A stretch of 64,000 bases of DNA from Candidatus Gastranaerophilales bacterium (GTDB lineage Bacteria > Cyanobacteriota > Vampirovibrionia > Gastranaerophilales > Gastranaerophilaceae), in NCBI GenBank assembly GCA_944323695.1, contig CALUTI010000002.1, positions 1 through 64,000 on the forward strand. Direction: 5' to 3'. The position numbers and the translations under genes are program-made. Positions 7,599-17,331 of this stretch are shown piece after piece. Each line of letters begins with the position of its first letter. The stretch's first letter is position 1. Below the pieces are notes generated by a model. It searched no databases, had not been told where the DNA came from, and worked only from the letters and a program-made list of their open reading frames with translations.

Positions 7599-8324
7599 AT
7601 GCCACACTTTTTTATATCGTCAAAATCAGTTAACAGCAATCATATATCAATTTCTGACAAAGAAAATTACAATCATATTGCAAAGTCTTTGCGGATTCGA
7701 AAAGGTGAAAAATTACTTTTAATTGACGAAAATCAAATTCAATACGAAACTGTTGTTGAAAATGTTACATCAAATGAGGTTTTCGTAAGAATTGAGAATA
7801 GTTATAGGTCTTTTAGAAGGTTGGATTTTGGATTATATCTTGCGCAAAGTCCGCTCAGAAGTGAAGCGCAATCCTTTGTTGTTGAAAAAGCTACAGAGCT
7901 TGGCGTCAAAGGAATTTATCCTGTTAGGACTGACAATTGCACTTTGTCTGATGAAGTTATTAAAAAGAAAATAGAAAAGTGGCAAAAGATTATGCTTCAG
8001 GCGTCAAAACAGTGTGAGCGTGCTGATGTTCCCGTTTGTTATGAACCTGATACATTAGAAAATCTTATAGAAAAGTTCGACAGGGTAATTGTTTTTTGCG
8101 AGAGAATTGCGATAAAAACTTTGCATGATACAGCACCTGTTCAAAAAGGTGAAAATGTTCTTGTAATAATAGGACCGGAAGGCGGTTTTTCCGAAAGAGA
8201 ATTTAAGCTGTTTGAAGATAAAGGCACTGAAATGCTTACCTTAGGAAATCTTATTTTAAAAGCGGAAACGGCTGTTACCGTTGCATTGGGGAATATAATA
8301 TATGAGTTTAGCGGAAAAAATTAA
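7599..8324 (+). CDS. rsmE: 16S rRNA (uracil(1498)-N3)-methyltransferase
   Basis: SPOUT-class methyltransferase that methylates U1498 of 16S rRNA using S-adenosylmethionine. The 241-residue length fits. The N-terminal PUA-like part (MPHFFISSK, then HIAKSLRIRKGE) is followed by the trefoil-knot motifs IGPEGGFSEREF and LTLGNLILKAETAVTVAL. An in-frame TTG six codons upstream is less likely than this ATG, which matches the usual N-terminus. There is no Shine-Dalgarno; TATTAT at 7587-7592 lies 6 bases before the ATG, suggesting a leaderless message. It overlaps the next gene by 23 bases. Confidence 0.92.
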   Translation: MPHFFISSKSVNSNHISISDKENYNHIAKSLRIRKGEKLLLIDENQIQYETVVENVTSNEVFVRIENSYRSFRRLDFGLYLAQSPLRSEAQSFVVEKATELGVKGIYPVRTDNCTLSDEVIKKKIEKWQKIMLQASKQCERADVPVCYEPDTLENLIEKFDRVIVFCERIAIKTLHDTAPVQKGENVLVIIGPEGGFSEREFKLFEDKGTEMLTLGNLILKAETAVTVALGNIIYEFSGKN

Positions 8325-9711
8325 AAACGATAAGATTTTGAATACTATTGCACAGGAATTCAACGGCGAGATTTATCTTGTAGGCGGTGCGGTTCGTGAT
8401 TTTGCGCTGGGCAAAGATACTTTTGACCGTGATTTGATCGTGTGCAGCGAGGACGCCCGTGATTTCTCCCAAAAGCTTGCCGAAAAGTTTAATGCAACCT
8501 TTGTTCCGCTGGATGAAGTTAATAAGATTTACCGTATTGTTTTTAAGGATAAGGTTAATTATCTTGATATAACAAATCCTGTTGAAAACTCGCTGGAAGC
8601 CGATATAAAGCGTCGTGATTTAACGATAAATGCCGTGGCGGTCAATATTAAAACCGGTGAAATTGTTGATTTTACGGGCGGTCTTGATGATATAAATAAT
8701 AAAAGAATAAATTTCATATCTGAAAAGAATTTTATAGATGATCCTCTGCGTTTGCTTCGAGTATACAGATTTCAGGCTACACTGGGGTTTGATATAGTGC
8801 CGGAATTGGTTGAAATCGTTAAAAAACATAAAAAACTTATACATAAACCGGCTTATGAACGCGTTATATACGAAATTGTAAAACTTTTCGGCGGAGATTA
8901 CGCACACAAGGCTATCTTAGATATGGATGAGGCAGGTCTTTTGGAGGAAATCTTTCCTGTAATGGCTGATGTTAAAAAGGTTCCGCCAAATTCGCATCAT
9001 CATCTCGATTTGTTTCATCATTCCGTGGAAACTGTCCGGCAGATTAATGAAATTTACCGCAATGCGCCGCTTGATGTAAAAGAGCACCTCAACCGTGTTG
9101 ATTTTGGCGGCTTGCCGAGGATTGCGCATTTGAAACTTGCAGGATTTTTGCATGATATAGGAAAATTTTCTACCTGGACAATAGAAGAAGACACAGGGCG
9201 CCACAGATTTATAAAACATGATGATGTCGGCTCTAAAATGGCATTGAAAATCTTAAAGGATATGCATTTTTCAAATAAGCAGATTGATTACATTACTTTA
9301 ATGATTAAAAATCACATCTACCCGTCGCATGTTATGTGCAGTCCAGAAGTTACCGAAAAAATTATGATGCGCTATGTTCGGAAAATGAATCTTAATTCCA
9401 CAGATAATATAGTTCTTGCAATGGCAGACCGTCTTTCCGCACGCGGTCCGGAAATTACTGATGCAATTGTTGAAAACAACATCAATTCGCTTAAAAAATT
9501 GACAGAATTTTATCTGTCTGTCCGCGAATCTCTTAAACCCCTGCCCAAACTCCTTGACGGTAATCAGGTTATGAAAATTCTTAAGATAAAACCTTCGCCT
9601 GCGTTGGGTGAAATTATGGACGCACTCCATGACGCTCAGTTTGAAGGTTCGGTTGTTTCCAAAGATGATGCGGTGAATTTTGTCAAAAATTTTTACCATT
9701 CTATGTCTTAA
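8302..9711 (+). CDS. CCA tRNA nucleotidyltransferase / poly(A) polymerase family protein with HD domain
   Basis: 469 residues. The N-terminal class II nucleotidyltransferase domain has YLVGGAVRD, FDRDLIV (metal aspartates) and RRDLTINAVA; a tRNA-binding helical region follows. Residues ~225-400 hold an HD phosphohydrolase domain with HHHLDLFHHSVE and GFLHDIGK. Members add or repair the CCA end of tRNAs; some are specialised for A-addition or CC-addition, which cannot be told apart here. The start ATG lies inside rsmE and follows a GGGGAAT site, so translation is probably coupled. A lone DNA-sequence assignment to cca is likely but not proven. Confidence 0.88.
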   Translation: MSLAEKIKNDKILNTIAQEFNGEIYLVGGAVRDFALGKDTFDRDLIVCSEDARDFSQKLAEKFNATFVPLDEVNKIYRIVFKDKVNYLDITNPVENSLEADIKRRDLTINAVAVNIKTGEIVDFTGGLDDINNKRINFISEKNFIDDPLRLLRVYRFQATLGFDIVPELVEIVKKHKKLIHKPAYERVIYEIVKLFGGDYAHKAILDMDEAGLLEEIFPVMADVKKVPPNSHHHLDLFHHSVETVRQINEIYRNAPLDVKEHLNRVDFGGLPRIAHLKLAGFLHDIGKFSTWTIEEDTGRHRFIKHDDVGSKMALKILKDMHFSNKQIDYITLMIKNHIYPSHVMCSPEVTEKIMMRYVRKMNLNSTDNIVLAMADRLSARGPEITDAIVENNINSLKKLTEFYLSVRESLKPLPKLLDGNQVMKILKIKPSPALGEIMDALHDAQFEGSVVSKDDAVNFVKNFYHSMS

Positions 9712-9971
9712 TTTGCAAAAAATTTACAAAAATTTACAATAAATTTGCCTCTTAAAAATTGTATTTTTTACGTTTTTTGTTTATTTTTTATCAAAAATCG
9801 ATTAAATTTTTCAAAAAATCGTTTTAAAATGTTCTATTTTTATAAAAATATTTAAAATAACGTCTTTACATTAACTTAACATTATGGCGTCACATGGCAA
9901 TTTTAGAAAGTGACCGCTTTTAATTTAATTATACTGTTGCTATAATAGCAATAGAAAAGATCCAGACATTT
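9712..9971 (+). promoter_or_regulatory. AT-rich intergenic region with extended -10 promoter
   Basis: A 260-base gap, extremely AT-rich in its left half with no ORF. Near its right end TGC-TATAAT (9938-9946) is an extended -10 for the paralogous pair downstream; no clear -35 is present. The -10 is embedded in a near-palindrome, TTGCTAT-A-ATAGCAA. No Shine-Dalgarno is evident before the ATG at 9972. Confidence 0.5.
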
Positions 9972-11531
9972 ATGATTAGTAAGATTAGTAGTGTAGACAA
10001 TAGAAGAAATACCCCGAGTTGGGATGCAAATAATCAGCAGCCTGCATTTAAAGGGCTTGGTGATGCAATTTTGCGCGGCGTTCAGCTTTGCGAAGAAGTT
10101 CCAATGCTGAATGTGTCCGTGCTTGATTTGTCCACTGCTATTGTACCGCGTACGATTATTGAAACTAAAGAATCAAATGCTTATGCAGGAATGGAAGCCT
10201 TCCGCCGTGAATCTTCAGGTTTGATTGTAAACTGCTTGCTGCCCAGCTTTATAGTTATGGGTATGGCGGCTCTTTTGCAGAAAACAGGTATGTTCAAAGG
10301 GCTTAAAGGTATGTCTAATGTCTGGGCTAATGAAGAATCTTTGAAAATTGTACAAAAATATCTTCAAAACGCCGAGGGTAAAGGTTCTATCAAGCTTGAA
10401 AATGCTATGACAGCATTTGTAAATGATTTAACCGGTATTGACGGCAGTTCTAAAAAGGCGTTTAAGGATTTTGATTTAAAATCCGGTATAAAAGCGGCTG
10501 CTAAATCTTCTCGTCTTAAAAACGGCAAAAAGCTTCTTAAAAAAGGTTATTTGGATATCGCTGACAAAACCCATATGACAGAGCACCTTGAACTTGACGG
10601 CAAAGTATTGTCTAAGAACCTCAAAGGCTATATGGAAGATTTTGTAAATGTTCAGAAGGCAGTCGAGAAAAACGGCGTAAAAACTGCGGAAGAATTCTCT
10701 AAATTTATTAATAAGTCTATTAAGTTAGTAAATTGGAAAAGTTTTGCAGGACTGGGTGTTATCCTTCCGCTTGCAATTTCTATGCAGCCATTAAACAGAT
10801 GGCTTACGGCAAGACATTCCGGTGTCAAAGGTGCTCCGATATATAAAGATTTTGCACAAAATAATGAACAGCGTGAAATGACGCCGAAAGAAAAAGCTGC
10901 ACTTTTAAAACAAAAATTTATTTCTGTAGGATCTATGCTGGGTGTTATGTTAATGTCCATGGGCTTTAAATTGCCGAGCAAGCAGATGCTCCAGTTTAAA
11001 GGAATATTCCCGACAATGGATCAGGCAAGATTTATCTCCACAGCAACATTTGCAAGCCGTATGATGGCTTCTGAAGATAAAAATGAACTCAGAGAAGCTA
11101 CAATACGTGATATAGCTACATTCTCAAGTCTGTATTTCTTAGGCGATTATGCTGCAAAAGGTGTTGCAACCTTGATTGAAAAAGTTAAACCGGATGTGAA
11201 ATTACTCAACAGATTAAAAGAAACCCCGAAAGATGCAAACGCATTGAAAAAATTCTGGCACTGGGTAAAAGATGTAAGTCTTAAATCCTCTGACGAAGTT
11301 GCCGGCAAAACAGCCAAAAACCTTCGTTCTGTATGCCAGTTAGGCAACCTTGCCTTCTCATTATTAGCTTTAGGTATATTTATCCCGCTTTATACCCGAA
11401 CGCAAACTAACAAAAAAAGGGAAGCAGAACTGAAAAAACTTGCTGAATCGGTTAATTCGACCAACGGCTTTTTGAAAGATCAAATTAAAGCCAGTTCCCC
11501 TACCTTTAAATCTTTTTTTAGTTTACAATAG
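9972..11531 (+). CDS. Uncharacterised membrane protein, first of a tandem paralogous pair, N-terminal F-x-G motif
   Basis: 519 residues with no recognised domain. The N-terminus is polar and contains PAFKGLGDA (around residue 25), then a conserved PRTI...FRRESSG block, a hydrophobic segment (CLLPSFIVMGMAAL), a charged middle, further hydrophobic stretches (FAGLGVILPLAISMQP, SVGSMLGVMLMSMGF) and a last one near the C-terminus (LAFSLLALGIFIPLY). A conserved region reads GIFPTMDQARFIS...SRMM, then KNELREATIRD. The same blocks recur in order in the next gene, 9 bases downstream. Function unknown; probably membrane-anchored. Confidence 0.85.
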   Translation: MISKISSVDNRRNTPSWDANNQQPAFKGLGDAILRGVQLCEEVPMLNVSVLDLSTAIVPRTIIETKESNAYAGMEAFRRESSGLIVNCLLPSFIVMGMAALLQKTGMFKGLKGMSNVWANEESLKIVQKYLQNAEGKGSIKLENAMTAFVNDLTGIDGSSKKAFKDFDLKSGIKAAAKSSRLKNGKKLLKKGYLDIADKTHMTEHLELDGKVLSKNLKGYMEDFVNVQKAVEKNGVKTAEEFSKFINKSIKLVNWKSFAGLGVILPLAISMQPLNRWLTARHSGVKGAPIYKDFAQNNEQREMTPKEKAALLKQKFISVGSMLGVMLMSMGFKLPSKQMLQFKGIFPTMDQARFISTATFASRMMASEDKNELREATIRDIATFSSLYFLGDYAAKGVATLIEKVKPDVKLLNRLKETPKDANALKKFWHWVKDVSLKSSDEVAGKTAKNLRSVCQLGNLAFSLLALGIFIPLYTRTQTNKKREAELKKLAESVNSTNGFLKDQIKASSPTFKSFFSLQ

Positions 11532-11540
11532 GAATACATC

Positions 11541-13097
11541 ATGAAAGTACAACAGATTAATCAACAACAAAATTTTGAAAGAAAAAACTCCCCAAACTTT
11601 ACCGGACTTGCTGATGCAGGCGTACAGTTATTAAGATTTTTGGATACAAATCAGGCTTGGGGCGCAACGGCCGTCGACTTTTCCTGCATGGTTGCACCAA
11701 GAACCATAACAGATTTTACAAGAGGTCCTCAGGCAGGTGTCGAAACATTCCGCCGTGAAGCAAGCGGTACCGTAAACCATGCTGCTGTTGGTCTTGTGTA
11801 TGGCCCGTTGGCAGGTATGTTGTTGGCTGCGGCTTTGAATAGTAAATATGGTATAAAAGCTCAAAATATTTATGCAGGTTCTGATGCTGTCGATATCTTG
11901 AGTAAATTCAGATATGATGTCTTGAAATCTGATAGCAAAGATAATGCAATTGATTACTCAAAACGTATTGCATCAAGTATTTCTTCCGGTGACGGTAAGA
12001 AATTCTTGTCTTCTGATGCGCAGGAAAAATTCGCTCAAACTCTTGCAAACGAAATTAAAGCACCGGCAAAAGAAAACAAGGCAATGCTTAAAAATATTGT
12101 TCTTTCTGATTTAGGCGAAGAATCTAATATATTGCTTAAATCTGGTAAGAAGTCTATTAAAACTTCTTTGAATGATATTGTTGAAAATGTTACTTCAATG
12201 TCAAAAGCTTTGTTTAAAGACAGAGTTGTTGAATCTTTCCAAAAAGCTGCAAAATTCGAGGATGTAAATTTTGTCAAGGCTATGAAGAATTTTGGCCTCA
12301 GAAGATCAATCCTAGGGCTTGGTATTGCATCTGCAATCGGCTGCTGTATTCAACCGTTTAACATTTATTTGACTAAAAAGAAAACAGGCAGCGACGGCTT
12401 TGTTGGTGTTGAAGGTCGAGAAAAGGATAATTCCGCAGGCTTTAAAGCTTTAAAAGCAGGAACCGCTGCCGCATTTGGTACTATGGTTTACGGATTGATA
12501 ACTAAATTTAATCCTAAAAACTTCCTGCCAAATATCCAATATAAGGGGATTACACCGACGTTGAACCAATTTAAGCTTGTTTACGGTCTGACTATTATGT
12601 CAAGATTCTTGGTTGCACGTGACAAAGATGAATTGCGTGAAGCAACCGTTAAAGATACTTTGGGCTATTTGAGCTGGCTTGTTTTAGGTAACTTTGTTGC
12701 CAGAGGCACGTTGAAAGCTCTTGATAAAAATCTTGTTGGGAAGACAAGAGACGAAGTACTTTATGGCGCTTTGAAGAAAGCCGGTATTTCTACTGTTAAA
12801 GACGGTAAAGCACTGCCGTTCAAAGAACTTTTGAAACTTCTGCCGAAAACTGATAAAGCTGCAAGAAAGAGTCTGCGATTCCTGAATATTGCACAGCTTG
12901 CAGGTTACGCATTCTCAGGTCTTGTCTTGGGCGTTGGTGTTCCGAAACTTAATATCTATATGACAAATAAGAGCGAACAAAAACGCGCTATGAAAAGAGC
13001 AATTAATCCGCAAAATATTATGCTGAAACCTGAAAATCTTGCGTTTTTAAGCAATCAGATGAACTTCACATCTAATAAAATTTTGAATAATGATTAA
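11541..13097 (+). CDS. Uncharacterised membrane protein, second of the tandem paralogous pair
   Basis: 518 residues, the same length as its upstream neighbour and collinear with it: SPNFTGLADAG near residue 20, then PRTITDF...ETFRREASGT, a hydrophobic segment, a long polar middle, SILGLGIASAIGCCIQPFN, GITPTLNQFKL...MSRFL, DELREATVKD, and a final hydrophobic segment (GYAFSGLVLGVGVPKL). Tandem gene duplication followed by divergence is the simplest explanation. Preceded by AGGAATACATC, a plausible ribosome binding site. A strong bidirectional terminator follows. Function unknown. Confidence 0.85.
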   Translation: MKVQQINQQQNFERKNSPNFTGLADAGVQLLRFLDTNQAWGATAVDFSCMVAPRTITDFTRGPQAGVETFRREASGTVNHAAVGLVYGPLAGMLLAAALNSKYGIKAQNIYAGSDAVDILSKFRYDVLKSDSKDNAIDYSKRIASSISSGDGKKFLSSDAQEKFAQTLANEIKAPAKENKAMLKNIVLSDLGEESNILLKSGKKSIKTSLNDIVENVTSMSKALFKDRVVESFQKAAKFEDVNFVKAMKNFGLRRSILGLGIASAIGCCIQPFNIYLTKKKTGSDGFVGVEGREKDNSAGFKALKAGTAAAFGTMVYGLITKFNPKNFLPNIQYKGITPTLNQFKLVYGLTIMSRFLVARDKDELREATVKDTLGYLSWLVLGNFVARGTLKALDKNLVGKTRDEVLYGALKKAGISTVKDGKALPFKELLKLLPKTDKAARKSLRFLNIAQLAGYAFSGLVLGVGVPKLNIYMTNKSEQKRAMKRAINPQNIMLKPENLAFLSNQMNFTSNKILNND

Positions 13098-13116
13098 TAA
13101 AACAACCCTGATATAA

Positions 13117-13144
13117 AAATGCCGCCTTAAAAAAGGCGGCATTT
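13117..13144. terminator. Bidirectional rho-independent terminator
   Basis: AAATGCCGCCTT and AAGGCGGCATTT form a perfect 12-bp stem with a 4-base A loop. A-rich sequence on the left and T-rich on the right allow it to stop both the paralogous pair and the converging ATP synthase operon. Confidence 0.9.
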
Positions 13145-13161
13145 ATTCTACACAAAATATT

Positions 13162-14079
13162 TTACCCTTGCGCGTTTGCACCGGATACAACTTCAATGAT
13201 TTCCTGTGTAATCGCAAATTGTCTTGTTTTATTGTATTGGATAGAAAGCTCGGTGAGCATTTTTTCAGCATTTGATGTTGCTGCGGACATCGCGGTCATC
13301 CTCGATGCAAGCTCTGATGCCTGAGCTTCCAATAACGCCTGATAAATTATATTTGTAATATATAAAGGCACAATTTTTTGTAAAATGCTTTCTTTATTGG
13401 GTTCAAACTCCATTAACTGGTCAATATTGTGCTCGTCGGTATTTTCAGGTTTTTGTACCGGCAAAACAATCCAGTCTTCGGTATAATAGCTCATCATGTT
13501 TTTGAATCTGGTTGTGACAATTTCTATTCTGTCGATTTTTTCTTCGACAAAGAATTTTGCTATATCTTCGGTAATAATATTTGCGCCTTCCGGTGTCGGA
13601 TCGTTTGCAACGCTAAGGTATTCCCCTGCTATTTCACAATCAAGATTTTTGCATTTTTTCTTTAATACGGAAATGCCTTTTTGACCGACAATAAATAACT
13701 TGCTTTTTATGCCCTGTGCTGCGTAATCTTCAATAAGCTTGATTGTTTTTCTGATTACGTTTGCATTATAAGCTCCCGCAAGCCCCTTATTTGAGGTTAA
13801 AACAAGTATCCCAGCCTCATTAACAGGTCTTGTTTTCAACAGACAAGGATAATTGTCAATTGCTTGTTTAGCATTTATATTGCAGTCATTTATATTACCG
13901 ACAGAATTCAAAAGTCTTGAAAACATAGAATTGAGTTCCGCAGTAAACGGTCTTGAGGCTTTCACTGCATTTTCCGCACGCTTAACCTTTGCCGCCGCAA
14001 CCATTTTCATGGCACGCGTAATCTTTTTTGTGCTTTCAACACTCTGTATTCTGTTTTTTATGTCCTTTAAATTCGCCAT
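13162..14079 (-). CDS. atpG: ATP synthase F1 subunit gamma
   Basis: The central rotor shaft of F1, 305 residues, slightly longer than the bacterial norm of about 290. The N-terminal helix (MANLKDIKNRIQSVESTKKI, then TRAMKMVAAAK) and the C-terminal helix (ASRMTAMSAATSNAEKML...QEIIEVVSGA) are both clear; they form the coiled-coil that turns inside the alpha3beta3 ring. It is the last gene of the cluster; beta and epsilon do not follow, as in Cyanobacteria where they lie elsewhere. I see no obvious insertion of the kind that redox-regulates plant gamma. Confidence 0.95.
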   Translation of the reverse strand: MANLKDIKNRIQSVESTKKITRAMKMVAAAKVKRAENAVKASRPFTAELNSMFSRLLNSVGNINDCNINAKQAIDNYPCLLKTRPVNEAGILVLTSNKGLAGAYNANVIRKTIKLIEDYAAQGIKSKLFIVGQKGISVLKKKCKNLDCEIAGEYLSVANDPTPEGANIITEDIAKFFVEEKIDRIEIVTTRFKNMMSYYTEDWIVLPVQKPENTDEHNIDQLMEFEPNKESILQKIVPLYITNIIYQALLEAQASELASRMTAMSAATSNAEKMLTELSIQYNKTRQFAITQEIIEVVSGANAQG

Positions 14080-14091
14080 TTGAATTACCTT

Positions 14092-15603
14092 TTAAAATGT
14101 TTTCTTGAAGTTTTCAAGAGCTTCTTTCAACTCTTTTTTGTCCTCGTCAGAAAGCGCACTGCCGTCATTGAGGTTATCAGCAAGTGTTTTCAGGTTAGCG
14201 TTAAGGTGAACGAACCATTCTTTTTTGAATCTGCTGATATCGCTTGTTTTAACGTCATCAAGAATACCTTCGTTTGCCGCAAACAAAATACTTACCTGTT
14301 CTGCAACGCTCAAAGGATTGTATTGAGGCTGTTTCAATACTTCGGTTAATTTCTCGCCTCTCAAAAGCTGATTTTTAGTTGCCTGATCAAGGTCTGACGC
14401 GAATTGTGCAAATGCTTCCAATTCTCTGAATTGAGCCAAATCAAGTCTCAACTGACCTGCAACTTGCTTAATAGCTTTTGTTTGTGCTGCACCGCCAACA
14501 CGGGATACTGAAATACCGGCGTTAATTGCAGGTCTTACACCTGCGTTAAACAAGCCTGATTCCAAGAAAATTTGACCGTCAGTAATTGAAATTACGTTTG
14601 TCGGAATGTATGCTGATACGTCACCGGCTTGTGTTTCAATAATAGGTAACGCGGTAATGCTTCCGCCGCCCAATTCGTCATTCAATTTTACGGCACGTTC
14701 AAGAAGTCTTGAGTGAAGGTAGAATACATCACCCGGATAAGCTTCACGTCCCGGCGGTCTTTTCAAAAGCAAACTCATCGCACGATAAGCCTGTGCGTGT
14801 TTTGAAAGGTCGTCATAAACTATCAAAACAGATTTGCCCTGTTCCATAAATTCTTCACCTATTGCAACACCTGCAAACGGCGCAATATATTGTAACGGAG
14901 CTGATTCATCAGCTGTTGCTGATACGATTATTGAATAATCCATTGCACCGTGGTCTTCCAATGTTTTTGCAAGCTGTGCAACTGTGGAAGCTTTTTGACC
15001 TATTGCAACGTATATACAAATTACGTCGGTATCTTTCTGGTTAATTATAGTATCAATTGCGATAGCTGTTTTACCGGTTTGTCTGTCGCCGATAATAAGT
15101 TCACGCTGACCTCTGCCGATAGGTGTCAAACCGTCAATTGCAGTCAAACCTGTTTGCAGCGGCTGGTGTACTGATCTTCTTGCAACAATACCGGGTGCAA
15201 CACGTTCAATCGGACGGGTTTTTGTATATTCAATTTCACCTTTTCCGTCCAACGGTTTGCCTGTCGGGTCGATAATTCTTCCGATTAAGTTGTCGCCTAC
15301 AGGAACTGATGCGATTCGTCCGGTCGTTTTTACTGTCATACCTTCTTTAATCTGGGTATAATCTCCCAAAATTACAACGCCGACGTTATCTTCATCAAGG
15401 TTCATTGTAATTCCGAGAGTGTCTTTACCGTCATCAAATGTAACAAGTTCGCTTGCCATTACGTTTCTTAAACCGTAGACACGAGCAATACCGTCACCTA
15501 CTTCCAAAACACTGCCTGTGTTGGCAACTTCTGTTTGTATTTCGTAATTTTCAATTCGGTTCTTAATAATAGAACTGATTTCATCAGGTTGAATTAGTGT
15601 CAT
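14092..15603 (-). CDS. atpA: ATP synthase F1 subunit alpha
   Basis: Non-catalytic nucleotide-binding subunit of F1, 503 residues, the usual length. Walker A is GDRQTGKT, and the downstream segments [30 protein letters not shown] and the arginine-finger region [15 protein letters not shown] are intact. The start overlaps the end of atpH by 4 bases (15600-15603), indicating coupled translation. Confidence 0.97.
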   Translation of the reverse strand: MTLIQPDEISSIIKNRIENYEIQTEVANTGSVLEVGDGIARVYGLRNVMASELVTFDDGKDTLGITMNLDEDNVGVVILGDYTQIKEGMTVKTTGRIASVPVGDNLIGRIIDPTGKPLDGKGEIEYTKTRPIERVAPGIVARRSVHQPLQTGLTAIDGLTPIGRGQRELIIGDRQTGKTAIAIDTIINQKDTDVICIYVAIGQKASTVAQLAKTLEDHGAMDYSIIVSATADESAPLQYIAPFAGVAIGEEFMEQGKSVLIVYDDLSKHAQAYRAMSLLLKRPPGREAYPGDVFYLHSRLLERAVKLNDELGGGSITALPIIETQAGDVSAYIPTNVISITDGQIFLESGLFNAGVRPAINAGISVSRVGGAAQTKAIKQVAGQLRLDLAQFRELEAFAQFASDLDQATKNQLLRGEKLTEVLKQPQYNPLSVAEQVSILFAANEGILDDVKTSDISRFKKEWFVHLNANLKTLADNLNDGSALSDEDKKELKEALENFKKTF

Positions 15604-16148
15604 AAGTTCCCCTTTATAATATTTTTACTTAAATTCTCAAGTTTATTTTTTATGCTTGTGTCAATTACATTGTCGTCGATGTGGATTATAAGCCCGCCGA
15701 TTACTGCTTCATCTTTTTGCCACTCAGCATAAATTGTTTTATTAAGTTTTTCCTGCAATTTGTTTATGATTTTTTGTTTGTATTCCTCTGAAAGATCAAT
15801 TGCAGAAATAACGGTAATCCTTTTTACGTTATTTATTTCGTCTAATTCCTGCTTGAACGCTTCGATTATTTCTTCAAATTCGTTGAAGCGTTTCTTTTCG
15901 GCTAATATTTTAAGAAAATTCAAAATATTTTGATTAATTTGACTGTTAAAAATGTCGTTTATGATTTCTAATTTTTGTTCCGTCGGAACTGCAGGCGTTA
16001 CAAGAACATTTTTTAAATCTGCAGAGCTTTTAATAATCTCAGTCACGGTTTCAAGGTCTTTTAAAATATCGTCATAAGCCATCAAACCGTCCTGACTCAT
16101 TTTAATCAGTGCGTCCGCATATGTTTTTGCTGATTGAGATATTTTCAT
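15600..16148 (-). CDS. atpH: ATP synthase F1 subunit delta
   Basis: Peripheral stalk subunit (OSCP/delta), 182 residues, which ties the b/b' stalk to the top of F1. The N-terminal helical domain ([11 protein letters not shown]) and the C-terminal family motif [20 protein letters not shown] are recognisable. It overlaps atpF by 4 bases and atpA by 4 bases. Confidence 0.94.
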   Translation of the reverse strand: MKISQSAKTYADALIKMSQDGLMAYDDILKDLETVTEIIKSSADLKNVLVTPAVPTEQKLEIINDIFNSQINQNILNFLKILAEKKRFNEFEEIIEAFKQELDEINNVKRITVISAIDLSEEYKQKIINKLQEKLNKTIYAEWQKDEAVIGGLIIHIDDNVIDTSIKNKLENLSKNIIKGNL

Positions 16149-16645
16149 AATTGTACCCTGCCTATTTCATTGATACTGTCATCAATAAATTTTTCGTGTA
16201 AGCTTTTGTTTTCATTGAGTTTGTTAATGATATTTTGTTTTGCAAGCTCAATAGAATTATCAACAGCTTCCTGTGTTAATTTTGATGATAAATTCTTTTC
16301 TTCTGCCGTAATCACGCGTAAAATGTTTGACTTAATGTTTTCCATCTGGGCTTCGGTATTTTTCATGATACCCTGTGTAAGATTTTGTGCATTATCTTCT
16401 GCCGCTTTTAGCTGCCTGGCAACTTCGTTTTCTGTATTTGCTGCTGTTTTTTGAGCTGATTTAAGTTCGATTTCCGCATTTTCTTTTTCTTTTTTAGCAT
16501 TTTCGATTGCCTTTGCAACGTCGTTTTTAATTTTTTCAATAATACCCGGCAAATCTATTTTGACAAATACTACTGCCAAAATGATTACCAGAATTGCAAA
16601 GTTAAATGTATTTGATTCTACTATGAGGTTCCAAAAATCAGTCAT
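16145..16645 (-). CDS. atpF: ATP synthase F0 subunit b
   Basis: Peripheral stalk subunit, 166 residues: one N-terminal transmembrane helix (FNFAILVIILAVVFV) followed by a long charged coiled coil rich in Ala, Glu and Lys. It is preceded by a second b-type gene (b'), so the stalk is expected to be a b/b' heterodimer as in cyanobacteria and chloroplasts. Confidence 0.93.
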   Translation of the reverse strand: MTDFWNLIVESNTFNFAILVIILAVVFVKIDLPGIIEKIKNDVAKAIENAKKEKENAEIELKSAQKTAANTENEVARQLKAAEDNAQNLTQGIMKNTEAQMENIKSNILRVITAEEKNLSSKLTQEAVDNSIELAKQNIINKLNENKSLHEKFIDDSINEIGRVQL

Positions 16646-16648
16646 GTT

Positions 16649-17062
16649 TTATCCCAGTATTTTTGTTGTGATTACACCGGCAAGCTCATTAACAGTATTA
16701 TCAAGTTTTGATTTTACATCTGAATTCTGTGCCTGAAGGTCAGCTTTTTTAGCGTTAATTTCATCAGATGCATTATTTTTGGCTTGTTGAATCATGTCTT
16801 TTGAATTTGAGTTTGCTTTTTCGACACTTGAGGAAACAATTTTTTTGCTGTCCTCGCGTGCTTTGGTTAATTTGTTTTCGCGTTCGGTTAATATTCCTGA
16901 TGCCTGTTCTCTTGAGGCTTTCGCATCATTTAAAGTATCATCAACAAGTTTTTCGCGCTTTTCAATAATATCTGACAAAGGCGCGTAAAATATCTTGTTC
17001 ATAAGAAATACGAACACAAGAAAACTTATTGCTGATACTAAAAATGTTGCGTTAAATTCCAT
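16649..17062 (-). CDS. ATP synthase F0 subunit b'
   Basis: 137 residues with an N-terminal transmembrane helix (FLVSAISFLVFVFLMNKI) followed by the family motif FYAPLSDIIEKREKLVDDTL and a coiled coil. It is shorter than the b subunit next door and differs from it in sequence. A separate b' is found in Cyanobacteria, chloroplasts and a few photosynthetic or related lineages, and supports the taxonomic inference for this window. Confidence 0.92.
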   Translation of the reverse strand: MEFNATFLVSAISFLVFVFLMNKIFYAPLSDIIEKREKLVDDTLNDAKASREQASGILTERENKLTKAREDSKKIVSSSVEKANSNSKDMIQQAKNNASDEINAKKADLQAQNSDVKSKLDNTVNELAGVITTKILG

Positions 17063-17070
17063 ATTGTCCT

Positions 17071-17313
17071 CTACATCAAGCCTACTAATTTAGCTGCGAT
17101 AACGAATGCATACAAAGCACAAGCTTCTGATAATGCAGCACCAAGAAGGAAGAAACCGAAAGCTTTACCGGAAACTTCAGGCTGTCTTGAAATTGCATCC
17201 ATCAAACCTTTTGTTGCAAAACCGATACCAAGTCCGGCACCGATTGCACCAAAACCGATTGCGACACCGCCGCCTAATTGTGCCAAGTCAGAAATTGTTT
17301 TTAATTCTTCCAT
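17071..17313 (-). CDS. atpE: ATP synthase F0 subunit c
   Basis: Proteolipid ring subunit, 80 residues, two transmembrane helices joined by the RQPE loop (R43-Q44-P45). The ion-carrying carboxylate is E63 in LSEACALY. The residue after it is Ala, not Ser, and the helix-1 position that is Gln in sodium-binding rings is Ile (GLGIGFA), so the ring should carry protons and not sodium. It sits between a and b', the standard order. Confidence 0.95.
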   Translation of the reverse strand: MEELKTISDLAQLGGGVAIGFGAIGAGLGIGFATKGLMDAISRQPEVSGKAFGFFLLGAALSEACALYAFVIAAKLVGLM

Positions 17314-17331
17314 TTTTATCTCCTTATTAAA

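Noticed and set aside
14080-15174. Several plus-strand ORFs of 60-90 codons inside the ATP synthase genes
   Set aside because: They are antisense to well-conserved atpA and have no ribosome sites or family matches; shadow frames.
17071-17313. A sodium-translocating c-ring
   Set aside because: The Gln and the Ser-Thr that coordinate Na+ in sodium rings are Ile and Ala-Cys here.
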